Source: Zanthoxylum bungeanum (Eukaryota > Streptophyta > Magnoliopsida > Sapindales > Rutaceae). From it: 64,000 nt of DNA. Positions 35,632-47,574 of the stretch are shown piece by piece. The position numbers and the translations under genes were made by a program. The stretch is from positions 124,001 through 188,000 of the forward strand of contig SKCR01033467.1 in assembly GCA_019454045.1 (NCBI GenBank), written 5' to 3'. Each line of letters starts with the position of its first letter. The stretch's first letter is position 1. The notes beneath the pieces were generated by a model. The model was not told the origin of the DNA and searched no databases. It saw nothing but the letters and a program-made list of their open reading frames with translations.

Positions 35632-35894
35632 AAAAAGGCTATCTCAGTGTGTATATAGACCTTTCGGTTTTTGAGGTCGACCAAAGTTGATAGCGGAAGT
35701 CATCCGGTCGGATGCGTGGAAAGCTGAGATGCATAGAGGATGTATTAAGAAGAGCCTTGCTTGTGGTGACCCTTGTAGAGTTGCAAGAAAGACAATGGAT
35801 CCCAAAATGTGAGTAAGACCTCTTCTGTCTTATGCTGACATTTGATTATGCTTGTTTGTTATGGCCCACATAATGGTTTTGATATTTTTTTTTC

Positions 35895-36205
35895 CGGCTC
35901 GGGTCTGCTCTTGTACCGCCGAGACCGATGTTTCTTTCCGGCTCGGGTCTGCTCTTATACCGCCGAGACCGATTTTTTTTTCTGGCTCGGGTCTGCTCTT
36001 GTACCGTCGAGACCGATGTTTCTTTCCGACTCGGTTCTGCTCTTGTACCGCCGAGACCGATGTTTCTTTCCGGCTCGGGTCTGCTCTTGTACCGCCGAGA
36101 CCTATGTTTCTTTCCGGTTCGGGTCTGCTCTTGTACCGCCGAGACCGATGTTTCTTTCCGGCTCGGGTCTGCTCTTGTACCGCCGATACCGATGTTTCTT
36201 TTCGA
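35895..36205 (+). repeat. Array of seven 44-bp hairpin units in Y
   Basis: CGGCTCGGGTCTGCTCTTGT + ACCGCCGAGACCGATG units with CTCGG/CCGAG pairing; no higher-order pattern as in X. Confidence 0.85.
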
Positions 36206-36336
36206 CTCGGGGCTGGATTTCGTTCCACCGAGGCCACTTGTTTATTCGGCTCGGGGATGGATTTCGTTCCGTCGAGGCCGCTTGGTTATTCGGCTCGGGG
36301 TTGGATTTCATTCCGTCGAGGCCTTATGGTTTATTC
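36206..36336 (+). repeat. Three 43-bp units in Y
   Basis: GACTCGGGGCTGGATTTCGT + TCCACCGAGGCC type, same position in the order as in X. Confidence 0.8.
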
Positions 36337-37110
36337 AGCTCGGGGTCGGGTTACATCCCACCAAGTCGGTTTCTTTGGACTGGGGATGTAACATTCCCCC
36401 ATAGCCAAGTCTTTTTTTTCAGCTCGGGGTCAGGTTACGTCCCACCGAGTCAGCTTCTTTGGACTGGGGATGTAATATTCCCCCAGAGCCAAGTCTTTCT
36501 TTCAGCTCGGGGTCGGGTTACGTCCCACCGAGTCGGCTTCTTTGGACTGGGGATGTAGCATTCCCCCAGTGCCAAGTCTTTCTTTTAGCTCGGGGTCGGG
36601 TTATGTCCCACCGAGTCGGCTTCTTTGGACTGGGGATGTAACATTCCCCTAGAGCCAACTCTTTCTTTTAGCTCGGGGTCGGGTTACGTCCCACCGAGTC
36701 AGCCTCTTTTTGACTGGGGATGTAACATTCCCCCAAAGCCGTCTTTCTTTCTGCTCGGGGTCGGGTTACGTCCCACCGAGTCGGTTTCTTTGGACTGGGG
36801 ATGTAACATTCCCCCAGTGCCAAGTCTTTCTTTTAGCTCGGGGTCGGGTTACGTCCCACTGAGTCGGTTTCTTTGGACTGTGGATGTAATATTCCCCCAG
36901 AGCCAAGTCTTTCTTCAGCTCGGAGTCGGGATATGTCCCACCGAGAGACTTACCATCGGCATGGGATCGGATCAACTCCCCCATGGTCAGCCCTTTATTG
37001 GTATGGGGAGGTGACAGCCAAATGTTCTTCTCAGCTCGGGGTCGGGTTACGTCCCACCGAGTCGATCGTCATTAGCATAAGGGCAAAGCATTTTTCTCCA
37101 CGAGTAGATA
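36337..37110 (+). repeat. Array of about nine 82-84-bp two-hairpin units in Y
   Basis: Unit starts near 36337, 36421, 36504, 36587, 36670, 36752, 36835, 36917 and 37033. Hairpin 1 CTCGG...CCGAG is kept; hairpin 2 reads TTGGACTGGGG...CCCCCAGAGCCAA with one A/G mismatch in most units. Confidence 0.85.
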
Positions 37111-37287
37111 TCGGGATCATCGTTGACTGAGCACATGAAGGTGGCAGGAATGACCAGATTTGCAGCCAAAGCATTTTTCTTTGCGGTTCATGGAGTGACC
37201 ACTGACGGATTCATCGGCACACCATCTTTTTTTATAGTTCCCGGCATCAACTCGCAAACTCGTTGTTACCGAGAACTAGGGGATAGA

Positions 37288-37955
37288 TGTTGATGGGGTT
37301 TTTTAAGCACTATGTTATTTAAGGAGTACGGCATGGGTAAAAAGGGTAATTCCCTTCTCAGTCGAGATCATTAAAATACCGACCCGACCACATGAGTTTT
37401 CCTCATGAAGACCGGGAATATGGCGGGATATGCTCCAGAAGATAAGTTATCCTACTTTCATGGGGAAAACTGATGAGTCAGTGTCCAAATAGGATAAAAG
37501 AAGTGAATGTAGTTTTAATTAGGAATCCTTAAGGGAAAAGAGAATAGTTTTGACTAGGAATCCTTATGGGAAAAAAGAAATTATTTCAACTAGGAAATTC
37601 TTGTACAAATAGGAATATGATTTCTTCACCATTATAAATAGGAGGGTAGAGTGAGTGTAGAAGGAGGCAGAATCATTAGGAACATCAGAATCATCAAGCT
37701 CTGACTTGTAAACACAAAAAAGATCTGAGAATCGTGTTTGAGTAATAAAAGTATCATCCTGTTTGTGCCCGTGGACGTAGGTTGGATCTGATCCGCCGAA
37801 CCACGTTAAATCTTTTTTGTTGATTGGAGTATTTATCTGTCTTCTGCTAAATTTGCTTTTGGTCCCCCATAACCAAACAAATTCACTATTGAGGGAGGAT
37901 TATCTTGGGAGTAATATTCCAATATTACCCCTGAGACCAAAATCAGCCGTCAACA
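37288..37955 (+). repeat. 3' LTR of element Y
   Basis: Same length as the 5' LTR. Followed by CTCAG target duplication at 37956. Confidence 0.88.
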
Positions 37956-37994
37956 CTCAGTATCATTAAAATCCACATAATAACTTCTTTTTTT

Positions 37995-38705
37995 GGCAAC
38001 ATTATGTCACTGCCATTTTTAATATGAAAGTGAAACTTTTTTTTACATGAAAATTAACAATTTAATTATCTTATAAGGTTAGGATTAGCTGAAGTGATTA
38101 TAATATCCAAATTTCAAACCCAAAACTTAATTTTCGGTTTCTTAATGATTAATTACGTACTGCATAAGATCATACATCCACATCAATTAAAAAAAATCCA
38201 CATCAATTATAAGAATAAGGAACATGAATTTATTTTATTTTATTTTATTTTATTTTATTTTTTTGGAAACGATGGAAACCCCATCACCAAACCACCCATT
38301 CTGGGCCGCGGCGCAGGTAAAACTACCGGCTATCCCAGGCTCTTACAAGAAATACACCCCCTGGATTCGAACCCATAACCTCAAGGTGAGATCCTGGACC
38401 CTACACCACCAAGCCACACCCCTTGGGGACATAAGAAACATGAATTGGTCATGCGTATTAGCTAATAATTATGAATTGTCACACTCCATTGGAATAAACA
38501 CACCATGAATTATAGTGATATCATTCATGAGATGTAATAATTATGTTTAATTATATATGGTCCTTGGTTTCCTTAAAGCAACTCCATCGGTTCTCTATTT
38601 TCTACTCTGAAATTAGGATTAACAATGCAATTTGGGTATTTTAGCTAATCACTTTTAACTACTCTCGATATTTTAGTTTCTTTGGTTTTCACTTAATTAA
38701 GCTAT
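37995..38705 (+). repeat. Segmental duplication, copy 1 (inverted partner at 58.7-59.2 kb)
   Basis: Shares long colinear blocks, in reverse orientation, with 58725-59198: for example GGAATAAACACACCATGAAT at 38491-38510 and ATCCACATCAATTATAAGAA at 38197-38216. This copy contains the SINE at 38231-38436, which the partner lacks. Confidence 0.7.
38231..38436 (-). mobile_element. SINE (family S), complete, with target duplication
   Basis: Flanked by AACATGAATT at 38221-38230 and 38437-38446. The minus strand has a tRNA-like head: GGGTGTGGCTTGGTGGTG (A-box region) and GTTATGGGTTCGAATCC (B box with GGTTCGAATCC). The core TATTTCTTGTAAGAGCCTGG follows, then a tail of AAAATA repeats. Transcription would be by RNA polymerase III; it needs LINE machinery to move. 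The duplicate at 59 kb gives the empty site. Confidence 0.85.
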
Positions 38706-39120
38706 TCGGTTATTAATGAGTACCTATAGGTTATATTATACACTTTTCAAGTGTATTTATTATTGATTTCCCTTTAAATTATGTTTTTGAATGTGTTAAA
38801 TGCACTTATATTCATTAATTTATTATTTATGATATATTATATGAGGAATTGAGTAGAATGGAGTGAAGATCCGAAATTCTCGATTTACACTAATAACTTC
38901 TTAATTTTTGGCTATAATATTTTTAAACCAAATCTAAATGAGATTATTCAAGTTGTGTTAGAAAGAAAACTCAATTATATACAATTTTATAGTTTATAGC
39001 AAATATTGAATCAAAATATGTCTTGGTAAAAATCGAGATTGAAATTAAAGATGATGCAATATCGCGTTATTAAATAAGTTAATGTTGCGACAGTTCAAGT
39101 CATAGAGTAAAATTAACTCA
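38706..39120. other. AT-rich intergenic DNA
   Basis: No feature supported. Confidence 0.5.
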
Positions 39121-41210
39121 ATGTCGCGATATTCATTAATCCAATATTGTAACATCAGCCAGTGTTGCGACATCAGTGCACAATACTCCAAAACTTAATA
39201 GGAAACTTGATTTTTTTGATATCGATATAAGGGAAACGTTTATGGTTACTTCACATACATTTTTAGGGGAGGAAACTAAGCATTTTTGGAGGCCAAAACA
39301 CTCTCTAAACACATCAATCATTCAAAAAACAGCCAAGATGATGAGTGGTAAATGTATCACTATTTCCCACTCATTTAACTTAATATTTTGTATAGTTTCT
39401 TGAGTTTTGTGAATATTTTGATATTTTTTGTGTTATTTTGTAGATAAATAAAGTTTCAGGACATTCTGGAGGTGATTTGGAGCTAAACGGTGAAAATTGG
39501 CAAAAAATGGCATTTTCGTAATTTTGGCGCGTCGCGACGCCTAACGTGCACCGGAGGCTGCTAACGTGCGTCGGGTCCACAAGTCAGAGTTTGAGAAGTT
39601 TGGCTTTGCTAACATGCGATGTGCCACGTGTCATCATCACAAGCGATCTGCTAACGTGCACCGCATGCCACGTGTCACAAATTCAACGAGCCGAAATTTT
39701 TCAGCCGCCCTGCCACGTGTCAAAAATTCAAAGAGCCAAAATTTTTCAGCCGCCCTGCCACGTGTCCGGTGAGATGTCGGGCAACCAATAAGGTCGCGCC
39801 ACGTCATCGCGTAGCGACGCCAAAGCCCTTGGCGTCGCGACGCCCAAGGTCTACCGGGGCCTATAAATTCAGCATCAAATTTCAATTTCAAATGTACATT
39901 TTTCTTGAAATCCTCTAATGTAAATAGAGAGTTTTCTTCTTAGTTTCTTTTAATTTCAATTTTGTAGTTAGTTTTAATTAAGTTCTGAAGTAATAATAGT
40001 AATTCTATTTTTTTTGAATAGTAATTTAATTTTTACTTTTTACCGTTTTACTATGCGAGGGTAACTTCTTCATGCCAAGGTAAAAAAGTAATTCTTTTAC
40101 TATTGCTATTTAGATTAATCTCCCTAAAATATAATATATAAACTATTTAAAACCTGACTTAATGAGGATACCGCCATACTGGTCGGTTGGTTTATTTATT
40201 GTTCCGCCTTTATGGTTGGTTTATTTTTGTTCCGCCTTTATGGCTGGTTTATTACAAATATTACCGCCTTAATGGCTGGTTGATCTTAATTTGACTTAAT
40301 CAGGTTACCGCCTATATGGCTGGTTGGTAAAATTATCACAAGTATATATATTATTTTATGGGAGATATCTAAATAGTTAATAGTAGAAGTTAATTCTTTT
40401 TACCTTAGCATTTTATTTATTTTTCTGCATTTAATTTTTATGTCTTTTTCTTACTTGTCCTAATTATGTGTTGTAACTAAAGTTAGTTTTCTAGGGTTGT
40501 GATAAAATCTAATATCACCGGTTTATAAGAGGTTATTTTATTGTTTGAGTAATTTAAAGGTTTACTTATTAAGTCTTAAGCTTAATGCTTCTTATTGTTT
40601 GATCACCAATAAGATTGATATGGTAAATCTAAAATGAACTAGACATATGGATTTTAGGTTTCAACATTTGACTTAATAGCCCACGATCTTCCTTGATGAT
40701 AGATAACCCTTTAATAGATTTCCTTTTAGGATAGACATATACCTGTCGGGCGGGGGTAGCCATAATTGGAACTTAAACTTAATGAATCAAGGTAATTTAA
40801 TTGACATAGACATATAATTCAATTGGGTTAAACTGAGTATTTGCGTCTGACCATCGACAGATGCTTTCGCATAAATTCGTGTTCCAGGTTAGTAAATTGA
40901 TTTATTACACAAACATAAAATAATCACTTCATCTTTTAAAAGATATTAGAATGATTCACAACCCTAGATCTTTGAGTCTTTTGTTATTTTCCTTAGTATT
41001 TTCTTTTGTTTATTTTATTTATTTTAAATTAAGGAAAACCACATTCAACCAATCAAACAATCATTCTCTTCTCCATATAATTAGATACATGTAAATAAAT
41101 AGTATCAATAATTAATAACAATAGTAGGAATTAATTAATCGTGGGATCGATATTTTTATATTACTTGAACGATACGTGCGCTTGCGTTATACGTGTGTGT
41201 TTACGCCGAT
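39121..41210 (+). mobile_element. LTR-like remnant with G-box cluster and TATA box
   Basis: Between 39530 and 39860 there are four GCCACGTGTC motifs (G-box CACGTG), GCGTCGCGACGCC palindromes and a CCTATAAATTC TATA-like box at 39861. About 1.3 kb further on is TATTACTTGAACGATACGTG + CGCTTGCG near 41160-41190, the usual 3' end of Athila-type LTRs. A minisatellite lies inside. No coding domain. Boundaries are approximate. Confidence 0.4.
40150..40335 (+). repeat. Minisatellite with ACCGCCTTTATGGCTGGTT units
   Basis: Five to six imperfect copies of about 30-40 bp centred on CCGCC-TWTATGG-TGGTTKRTT, within the LTR-like remnant. Confidence 0.7.
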
Positions 41211-41399
41211 CACAAGATCAAAAAGATCAAAACAAGGATTAAGAAGAAAAATATTGAAGAACTTTAAGATTGAAGTTTGACAACCTTCATAATTTATTTT
41301 CTTTATCCCTTCTTTATTAATTTATATTATTTATTATGTTGAATACCATGACGTTGTTGTTAATCTTCTTCATCATGAATTAGATATTGTTCTATGATT

Positions 41400-42075
41400 A
41401 TAATGGAACTCAGTATGAACTTGTATTGATTGAATCTCTTTATAATTGATTTGTGACTTTTTATATGGATTGTTTATCACTCTTATTAATGCTTTCTATT
41501 ACTTGGCCAACAAAAGGATAGTTGTGGTAAACTCTAACAAACTTGGAAAAAGAAAATTTGGTTTAGCCTTTGGGAATTGAAAACGTGCGACCGTATTTAT
41601 TATGATTGATTTTCGTATATGATAGGAATATATATGCAGGACATGTTAACCATGAGTAGAACTTATTCTTAATAAGTTTGACTTAAAGTAATTATCATAT
41701 GAATATAAGTAATTGAACTAAGTTAGACTTGACCATCGGAAGATGTTTGTAAATAATTTTGTGTTCTAGATTAATAATTCATTATACTTGATCAACTATA
41801 TATAAAGAGAGGAAAAAGATTTAAGGGAAAATTATGATAAAGTTGTGATTTTAGGTTCTTCTTACCTTACTACTTTCAATTGTTTAAATTTATTTTTCTT
41901 TTATTTTAGTTTGTTATTTAATACATCTTATTTCATAATTGTTAGTTTAAATAGAGTTAATGTTGATAAAACTTGAGTATTTAACATTAAAAATAATTTC
42001 TTGTGAAATCGATATTTTTTTATATTACTTGTACGATACGTGCGCCTGCATACTATATAAAATCGCTATCAATTA
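41400..42075 (+). mobile_element. Second diverged copy of the LTR 3' part
   Basis: Parallels 40540-41200: GACCATCG-AGATG then TTGTGTTCTAG, and the end TATTACTTGTACGATACGTG + CGCCTGC near 42025. Looks like part of a second old LTR of the same superfamily. Confidence 0.4.
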
Positions 42076-42279
42076 TAAAGAGAGTTGGAGTAAGAAAATG
42101 ATTTTTAATGTTTGGATAGTCGATTTTAACTCTTAAAATTTAGAGAGTTATTATAGCTCGTGATATGTGACATTCATTTTTTTTTAGATTAATTATCTGC
42201 ATTATTGTTAACATATCACATCTTATTACATTATTATTAAATACATCATACCCCACCACCATTATCATCAAATCATGTT

Positions 42280-42729
42280 TCATTTTCTTTTAATCAAACA
42301 AAAGCTAGTTGTCACCATTTCTTTTACTCCATCTTGATATGCTGTACGTATTATTGATGATGCTATTCGTTTGCTTTCAATTGAGATGCAAGAACCTAAC
42401 TCTTTGTAGCAGACTTTGTAATCAGTAGCAAATCTTTCATAGCCTTGACCAACCAGTAAAAATCTTGAGGTAGAGAGAGAGTTGAAGCTTTGCAAGAAAT
42501 GGCTTTGGGTATATTGTTTTTCATGTCCATACATGAAGTTTTGAAGTGGTAATCTATAGATGAGAGAGCGATGGTTCCTTGAGAAATTACAGAGAGTTTT
42601 GAGAATAATTTTATGGAGTTTTAGAGAGAGAAACCAAGACTTGAAGAGAGGAATGTCTAGTAGAGAGAGAAAATGGAGGTTCATAGAGAAATGAGCATTT
42701 CGACGTCGTCCGATCTCTATTTCCGGCAA
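42280..42729 (-). CDS. Hypothetical 149-codon open frame, unrecognised
   Basis: The C-terminal half (with VGQGYERFATDYKVCYK and ISIESKRIASSIIR segments) has a balanced composition. The N-terminal half is Leu/Phe/Ser-rich and encoded by CTCTCT-type repeats, as in a 5' leader. No family recognised. It may be a captured gene fragment or part of an LTR leader. An upstream overlapping frame (42611-42883) is GC-rich and has no motif. Confidence 0.2.
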   Translation of the reverse strand: MPEIEIGRRRNAHFSMNLHFLSLLDIPLFKSWFLSLKLHKIILKTLCNFSRNHRSLIYRLPLQNFMYGHEKQYTQSHFLQSFNSLSTSRFLLVGQGYERFATDYKVCYKELGSCISIESKRIASSIIRTAYQDGVKEMVTTSFCLIKRK

Positions 42730-42879
42730 GTGACCACATCTGGAGCATCACCTCGACGAGACGAATATAACGCCACCAGACCGCCACCGAGAAACCTCCG
42801 GACGCGCCTCCACGCGCCACCTTAAGAGGACGAGTCGTCGGCCACTTTTCTGCATTTTTCGGCCACCTCCGACGAGGGA

Positions 42880-44160
42880 ACACTTTTCAGGATGATATCT
42901 TTCCAACGCCAGTGGTCACTTCCTGATCCGACATCGTTTGGGTTGTTTTCCGTTTTATATCTATCGGTAATTCGAGATTTGTACTGGAAGTTGAGATCCG
43001 ACCGTTGGATCGACGATCCGAACGTTTCAAATTGTTGCTCTCGATTATACGAGCATTTTGGTATATATATATATTCACCGTTGAAAGTTTCTGGTTGTGG
43101 GGCCCGCTTTTTAGTTGTGGGGCCCGATTTTCGTTGTGGGGTCCGCTTGTCTCGTTAAGCGTATCAGCAAGTTCCGAAGCCGTTCGTCGCTGTGATCCTT
43201 GAGATGTTGCTGACCATTGGATCTTTCTTTGAGAGGTTTGGAGATCGTTGGAACTCGGTATGTGATTATTATCGTTTTGGGGGTGTAAATGATAGAATTT
43301 GAAAGTTTTGGACATAATTATAAATTTTGGCTTTTAGGGGTTAAATAGTAATATTTAAGAATTGTAGGACTATTTGGGCATATTAGAAAAGTTTAGGGGT
43401 TAAATCGTAATTTTGGATAATTGATGGACCTGATCGTAATTTTATATTTTTCATATTCTTAGCGAGGAGATATATATATTAAGGGCTTTTGCGTGGATAG
43501 AGGTAAGTACACTCTGTGATGATTCTCTTAACATAATTGTTTGATGATTGATGGTTGTTGTGAGAGTCTATATATATATATATATTGGTATAATTATATA
43601 TATATATATATTATATATATTTGTTATATATATTTACATATTTGTGAGATATTATATTGAGATATTAAAAGCATGATAAATATGAAATCATGATTGTTGA
43701 GATGAGATTGATGGATTGGATGCGAGATGTGATTGTATTGGATGATGTGTGTTGTTGTGATATGCAGCCGGGTTTTGTATAATAGTGGTCGGATTTGAGA
43801 TGATGTGATGATACATCAGATGGTATGAGATGATCAAAACCTTGGGAGTTGTGATGAGGTACTCTCCCATTGGTTTTTGATTTTGGGGTATACGGGGACT
43901 CCCCCATTGGTTATATTTCACTCACATTTTGCGAGTTGATATGGTTGGAAACATTGGGAGTTGATGTTGAGGAACTCTCCCCTTGGTTTCAATCCTCTGT
44001 TATACTAAACCCGGATTAGCAACCATGTTTGATGGATGTTTGTATGTTGTGGGATGATTGTATGAGATGATATTATAAGATATGCTATTTTCATATATTA
44101 TATTATATATATATCTACATATATATATATATATAACCCTATTTTGTTGGTGAGGTCATG
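42880..44160 (+). mobile_element. LTR-like remnant, left part
   Basis: Sequence blocks of a gypsy-type LTR: GATCCGACCGTTGGATCG (42990-43010), three GTTGTGGGGYCCG units (43095-43145), 'GGGGTTAAATAGTAAT' and 'GGGGTTAAATCGTAAT' (43338, 43396), and GGAACTCTCC blocks near 43970. TA microsatellites at 43570-43625 and 44098-44140. The probable continuation is at 46565-47042. Confidence 0.4.
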
Positions 44161-44164
44161 TTGA

Positions 44165-46564
44165 GAGAATGAGTGTGTAGACAACAGAATCTGGGCGACG
44201 CTGTTCTAGGCTCGCGGCCTAGTTGGGAAGTACGAAATAACATGGAGTCGCCACCCGGTGTGAATCGGGACAAAGATTTAAGGCCGCACTCACCCCTCGC
44301 AAGGGAAGACCTCAAACCGTTTGGGTTCGGAATGGTCCATTACTTATGTCACTTGTGATGATATAATTTGTGCAATAAACTAACCGAATCTATTCAACAT
44401 TCATGCTCAATGGTACTTAGATCTAACATGTTTTCATCCAAATAATTTCACGCAATGTAACACAACAAGTATATTGAACCATTAAATCAACATGAACAAA
44501 TAACTAATTAAACATTAACATAAACTAGACAAAACATCATGCATAGGGAATAAAGAAACAACATACCTAAATAACATAATCATGCTTTGAAAGTTAAATA
44601 ATGAACTAAATTAAATCATGCTTAAACAATAAATAAACAACCTATGAACCATAACATGCTCAAATACAAATTTGGATGAGACGAGATATGTATATCTTTA
44701 AGTGGTACGCGGCGTTGTATCCCGAGTGCAGACCGCACTACCGTCCATTCGGAATCGGCTACGGAATTTACGTCCGGGTTTCCATCCAATATACCACAAA
44801 AAGGGAACACATATCTCGCTCATCCAACAATCACATCATGCTTCAAACGAATCTCATGCAATAATATTTTAAAATAAATAAAATAAAACGAAAGAAGATA
44901 AGTAAAAAGGTGCCCTCAGGTCTAACCTCTTTTTTCGTCTCAGGAAAGGGCGTTACACGTCCGTTGGAAGGGTGGATGATCCGCAACTCTTTTGATTCAC
45001 CAACTCAACGTCTTTCCTCGTTGTTTTGTTGTTCGGGCTGTTGTTTTTACCCTGTTACGCTGCTGTTTTTGCTGTTGTATTTCAGGTCACTGTTTTGGTT
45101 GTTTAGGGGACTATTTTGGGCGTTTTTGGAGGGGTATTGGTTGCGGTTTTTGGTGATTTTTTAGGGGGTTTTGTGCAGTTTTTTAGTGCAGTTTTAGGGT
45201 GTTTTTTTGGACTGTTTTGGGGGTTAAATTGGCTTGAAAAACTTGACAGAACAGTGGGGTAAAATGCGGCAGTGGAGGAGGCAGTGAAGTGGACTGTCTT
45301 GGGTTAGTTTCGGGACTGATTTGCGGCTGAACTGGGTTGGTTTTGGGACTGAACTGGGTGTGTAATGAGGGCTGATTTGCGGCTGAACTGGGCTGGTTTT
45401 TGGGTTGAGGCGTGAAGACTTGTGTAGTTGGCGAGAGGGCTGGGAGTGGTGTATAGGCGTGAGGCTCTGTAATTGGCGAGAGGGTTGTTTTAGGCTATTA
45501 GCGTGAAGGTTAGTTGTTGATGCGTGGGGGGCTAAGTGGAGGCTATATGAAGGCAAGGTGAAGGCAGGCTAGGCGTTGAGGGGTATTGGCTTTGCGAAGG
45601 GGGCAATAGCGTGATGAAGGCAATTTGTAGCAGGCAGTGAGTGGTTTGTTGGTTGCTGCGTGAGTCTCTAACCTAGTGGAGGGGTTGTTGTTTCATGTGA
45701 ATGGTTTATGTGCGTTGAATGTGTGCCAAAAGGTGGTGTCAATGTGTGTTACGTGAAGCTGATTTGTAGGCAGTGAGGGGCGTGAAGCAAGGGGATGATT
45801 TGTGGCTATTTGGCGCTGATGAAGGGTGCAACGTGAGTGTGTGCTGAGTGGGGGCTGCTCACGAGGGGCGAAGGGTTTGTTGACGTGAAGGCAGTGTGAG
45901 TTCCGTGTGTGTAGTTTGTGAGTGAGAATGAGTGTGCAATTTGTGCGTTAATAGGCTGGTGATGCGCTTGTGTTGTGAAGGCGTGGAGGCTAGGTGATGC
46001 CCTTGTGGCGTGAATTTTTGGAGGCTAGGTGATGCGCTTGTGGCTTGAATTTGTGGAGGCTGGGCGTGTGATGAGAGGGTTCGTGAGTGATAGGGTTTGG
46101 AATATTAGGGTTGATTTTGTGATAATGAGCGAGCCAGCCAGGGTTTGGATGTGTGGGTTAAGGGTTCTTTTTATAGGCTAAGGGAGGGGATTTACCTTGT
46201 TAGGGAAGGAATACGATTTGTGTATTAATTGGGGATATCTTTTAATTTAGTATATGATAAGGAAATCTTTTATTAGGGGAATTGATTTGATTTGTTCTTT
46301 TTAGTTAAGGATATGATTTATTTAATTTATGAAGGTGATTTAATTAAATTAGGAATGTGTTTTATTTAAATTAGGAATTTAATTTAATTTAATTTCAAGT
46401 TCAATTTAATTGGTGAATGTGATTTAATTTAATTTAAGTTTAATTTTAATTGGTTTTAATTATTTAATTGTGAGATGTGTTTTAAATATTTTAATTATTT
46501 AATTTGTGAGATGTGTTTTAATGGGTTTGGTGTGTTTTAAAACAGAGGTCCAACAAGCGAACCC
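44165..46564. mobile_element. Unclassified insertion in the LTR remnant
   Basis: Starts in a block with AACATGGAGTCGCCACC and ACTCACCCCTCGCAAGG, seen in some plant LTR elements. A strongly G+T-rich stretch (44960-46150) and TTTAATT-rich repeats (46260-46510) follow. No coding domain. Ends and target duplication were not resolved. Confidence 0.3.
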
Positions 46565-47042
46565 GAAGCGAAACAAGCGAGTTAAATCTGACAAAATACT
46601 AATTCTCAACTTTACCCTTCCAACGTCCGTTTCCCGCGGCTTTCACAACTAAAGAGGTAGTGTCTCCATACGAGACTCATCATCGGGCTAATATGCAAAA
46701 ATGCAATGCCTACAGAGTGCTTACTTGCTGAGCTTTTTAAGCTCACTCCCCTCTTCCCCCAAACATTCCAGGTAGTTCGCGAGCACAGCAGGAGCAGTAC
46801 CAGATTTGGATCCACGTGCCACATTTGTATTTTCGGGTTGGTCCATACATTTGAGTCGTCACTTGTATATTATGAAGACGTGTTGTAAACCATGTTTTTG
46901 ATGTATATTCCATGTATTTGTAATTTATGATGTATTATTGTGTGAAATCAAATGGTGGGTTTGATATATAAATTGCTCGAGCTGAAGTTGATCGCGGACT
47001 TCTTTCTAGGGTTGGGCCCGCCCTAGGGAGGGGGTCGTGACA
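46565..47042 (+). mobile_element. LTR 3' end, right part
   Basis: Has the GAGCTTTTTAAGCTCACTCC block (46728-46747), GTAGTTCGCGAGCACAGCAG, and finishes GGGAGGGGGTCGTGACA at 47042, the standard end of a class of gypsy LTRs. No internal region follows. Confidence 0.5.
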
Positions 47043-47566
47043 TGATATATGTAAAATCTGGATGAAATTTGGAAAAGTTGATACACTCATACGTTAAAGT
47101 CTTCTATCTCCGAATTTTAGAGATAACAATAGTTTAATTAAATAGCCAGATGTGGTTGCTTTAAAAGCTTTTGCTTATAAAATGAAGGAAAACATTTCAT
47201 AATTAAGGGATGGCATTTGCCAATATCCCCAATTAGGCTAATATGAAAATTTGCACTACACTCGTATGGGGAAAACATTTCAATCGTATCATACTATCAT
47301 TATATATTCATTCAATCCCATTAATTATATCTGGTTATATCGATCATATACTTTTTTATAATCATTCAATTAAATAATCATATGTTGATCGATGAGATAT
47401 GTCTCCAAAAACTATTATTCACATCCAAAAATACATAATTTTAGAGGTTATTTATCACTTTTTATTGTTCTTTTATTCTCATATTATTTTCCTTTTTAAA
47501 ATATGATACAAAAAAGTTTAGTATGATGACACTTGTATCATCAATTTTATATCTGAAAAGATATGG
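47043..47566. other. AT-rich intergenic DNA
   Basis: No feature supported. Confidence 0.5.
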
Positions 47567-47574
47567 ATTGAAAT

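Larger units (their letters stand above)
33426..37955 (+). mobile_element. Non-autonomous gag-only LTR retrotransposon Y with 3' hairpin arrays
   Basis: 4530 bp with two 668-bp LTRs (33426-34093, 37288-37955) and a perfect CTCAG duplication (33421-33425, 37956-37960). Same plan as X: primer site TGGCGCCGTCTGTGGGGA, gag, three arrays, then the purine tract GAACTAGGGGATAGA. No pol domains. By eye the LTRs differ at about 13 positions, so Y is older than X. The LTR lacks blocks present in X, so these are separate subfamilies. Confidence 0.88.

Noticed and set aside
45224..45556. 110-codon minus-strand frame in the G+T-rich segment
   Set aside because: Composition is Ser/Pro/His/Gln-rich low complexity that follows directly from the C+A bias of that strand.
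44165..46564. Clean target duplication for the insertion in the 42.9-47.0 kb LTR
   Set aside because: Several TG...CA boundary choices were tried (for example starts near 44174 and ends near 46546), but none gave matching flanking pentamers, so no exact ends are claimed.
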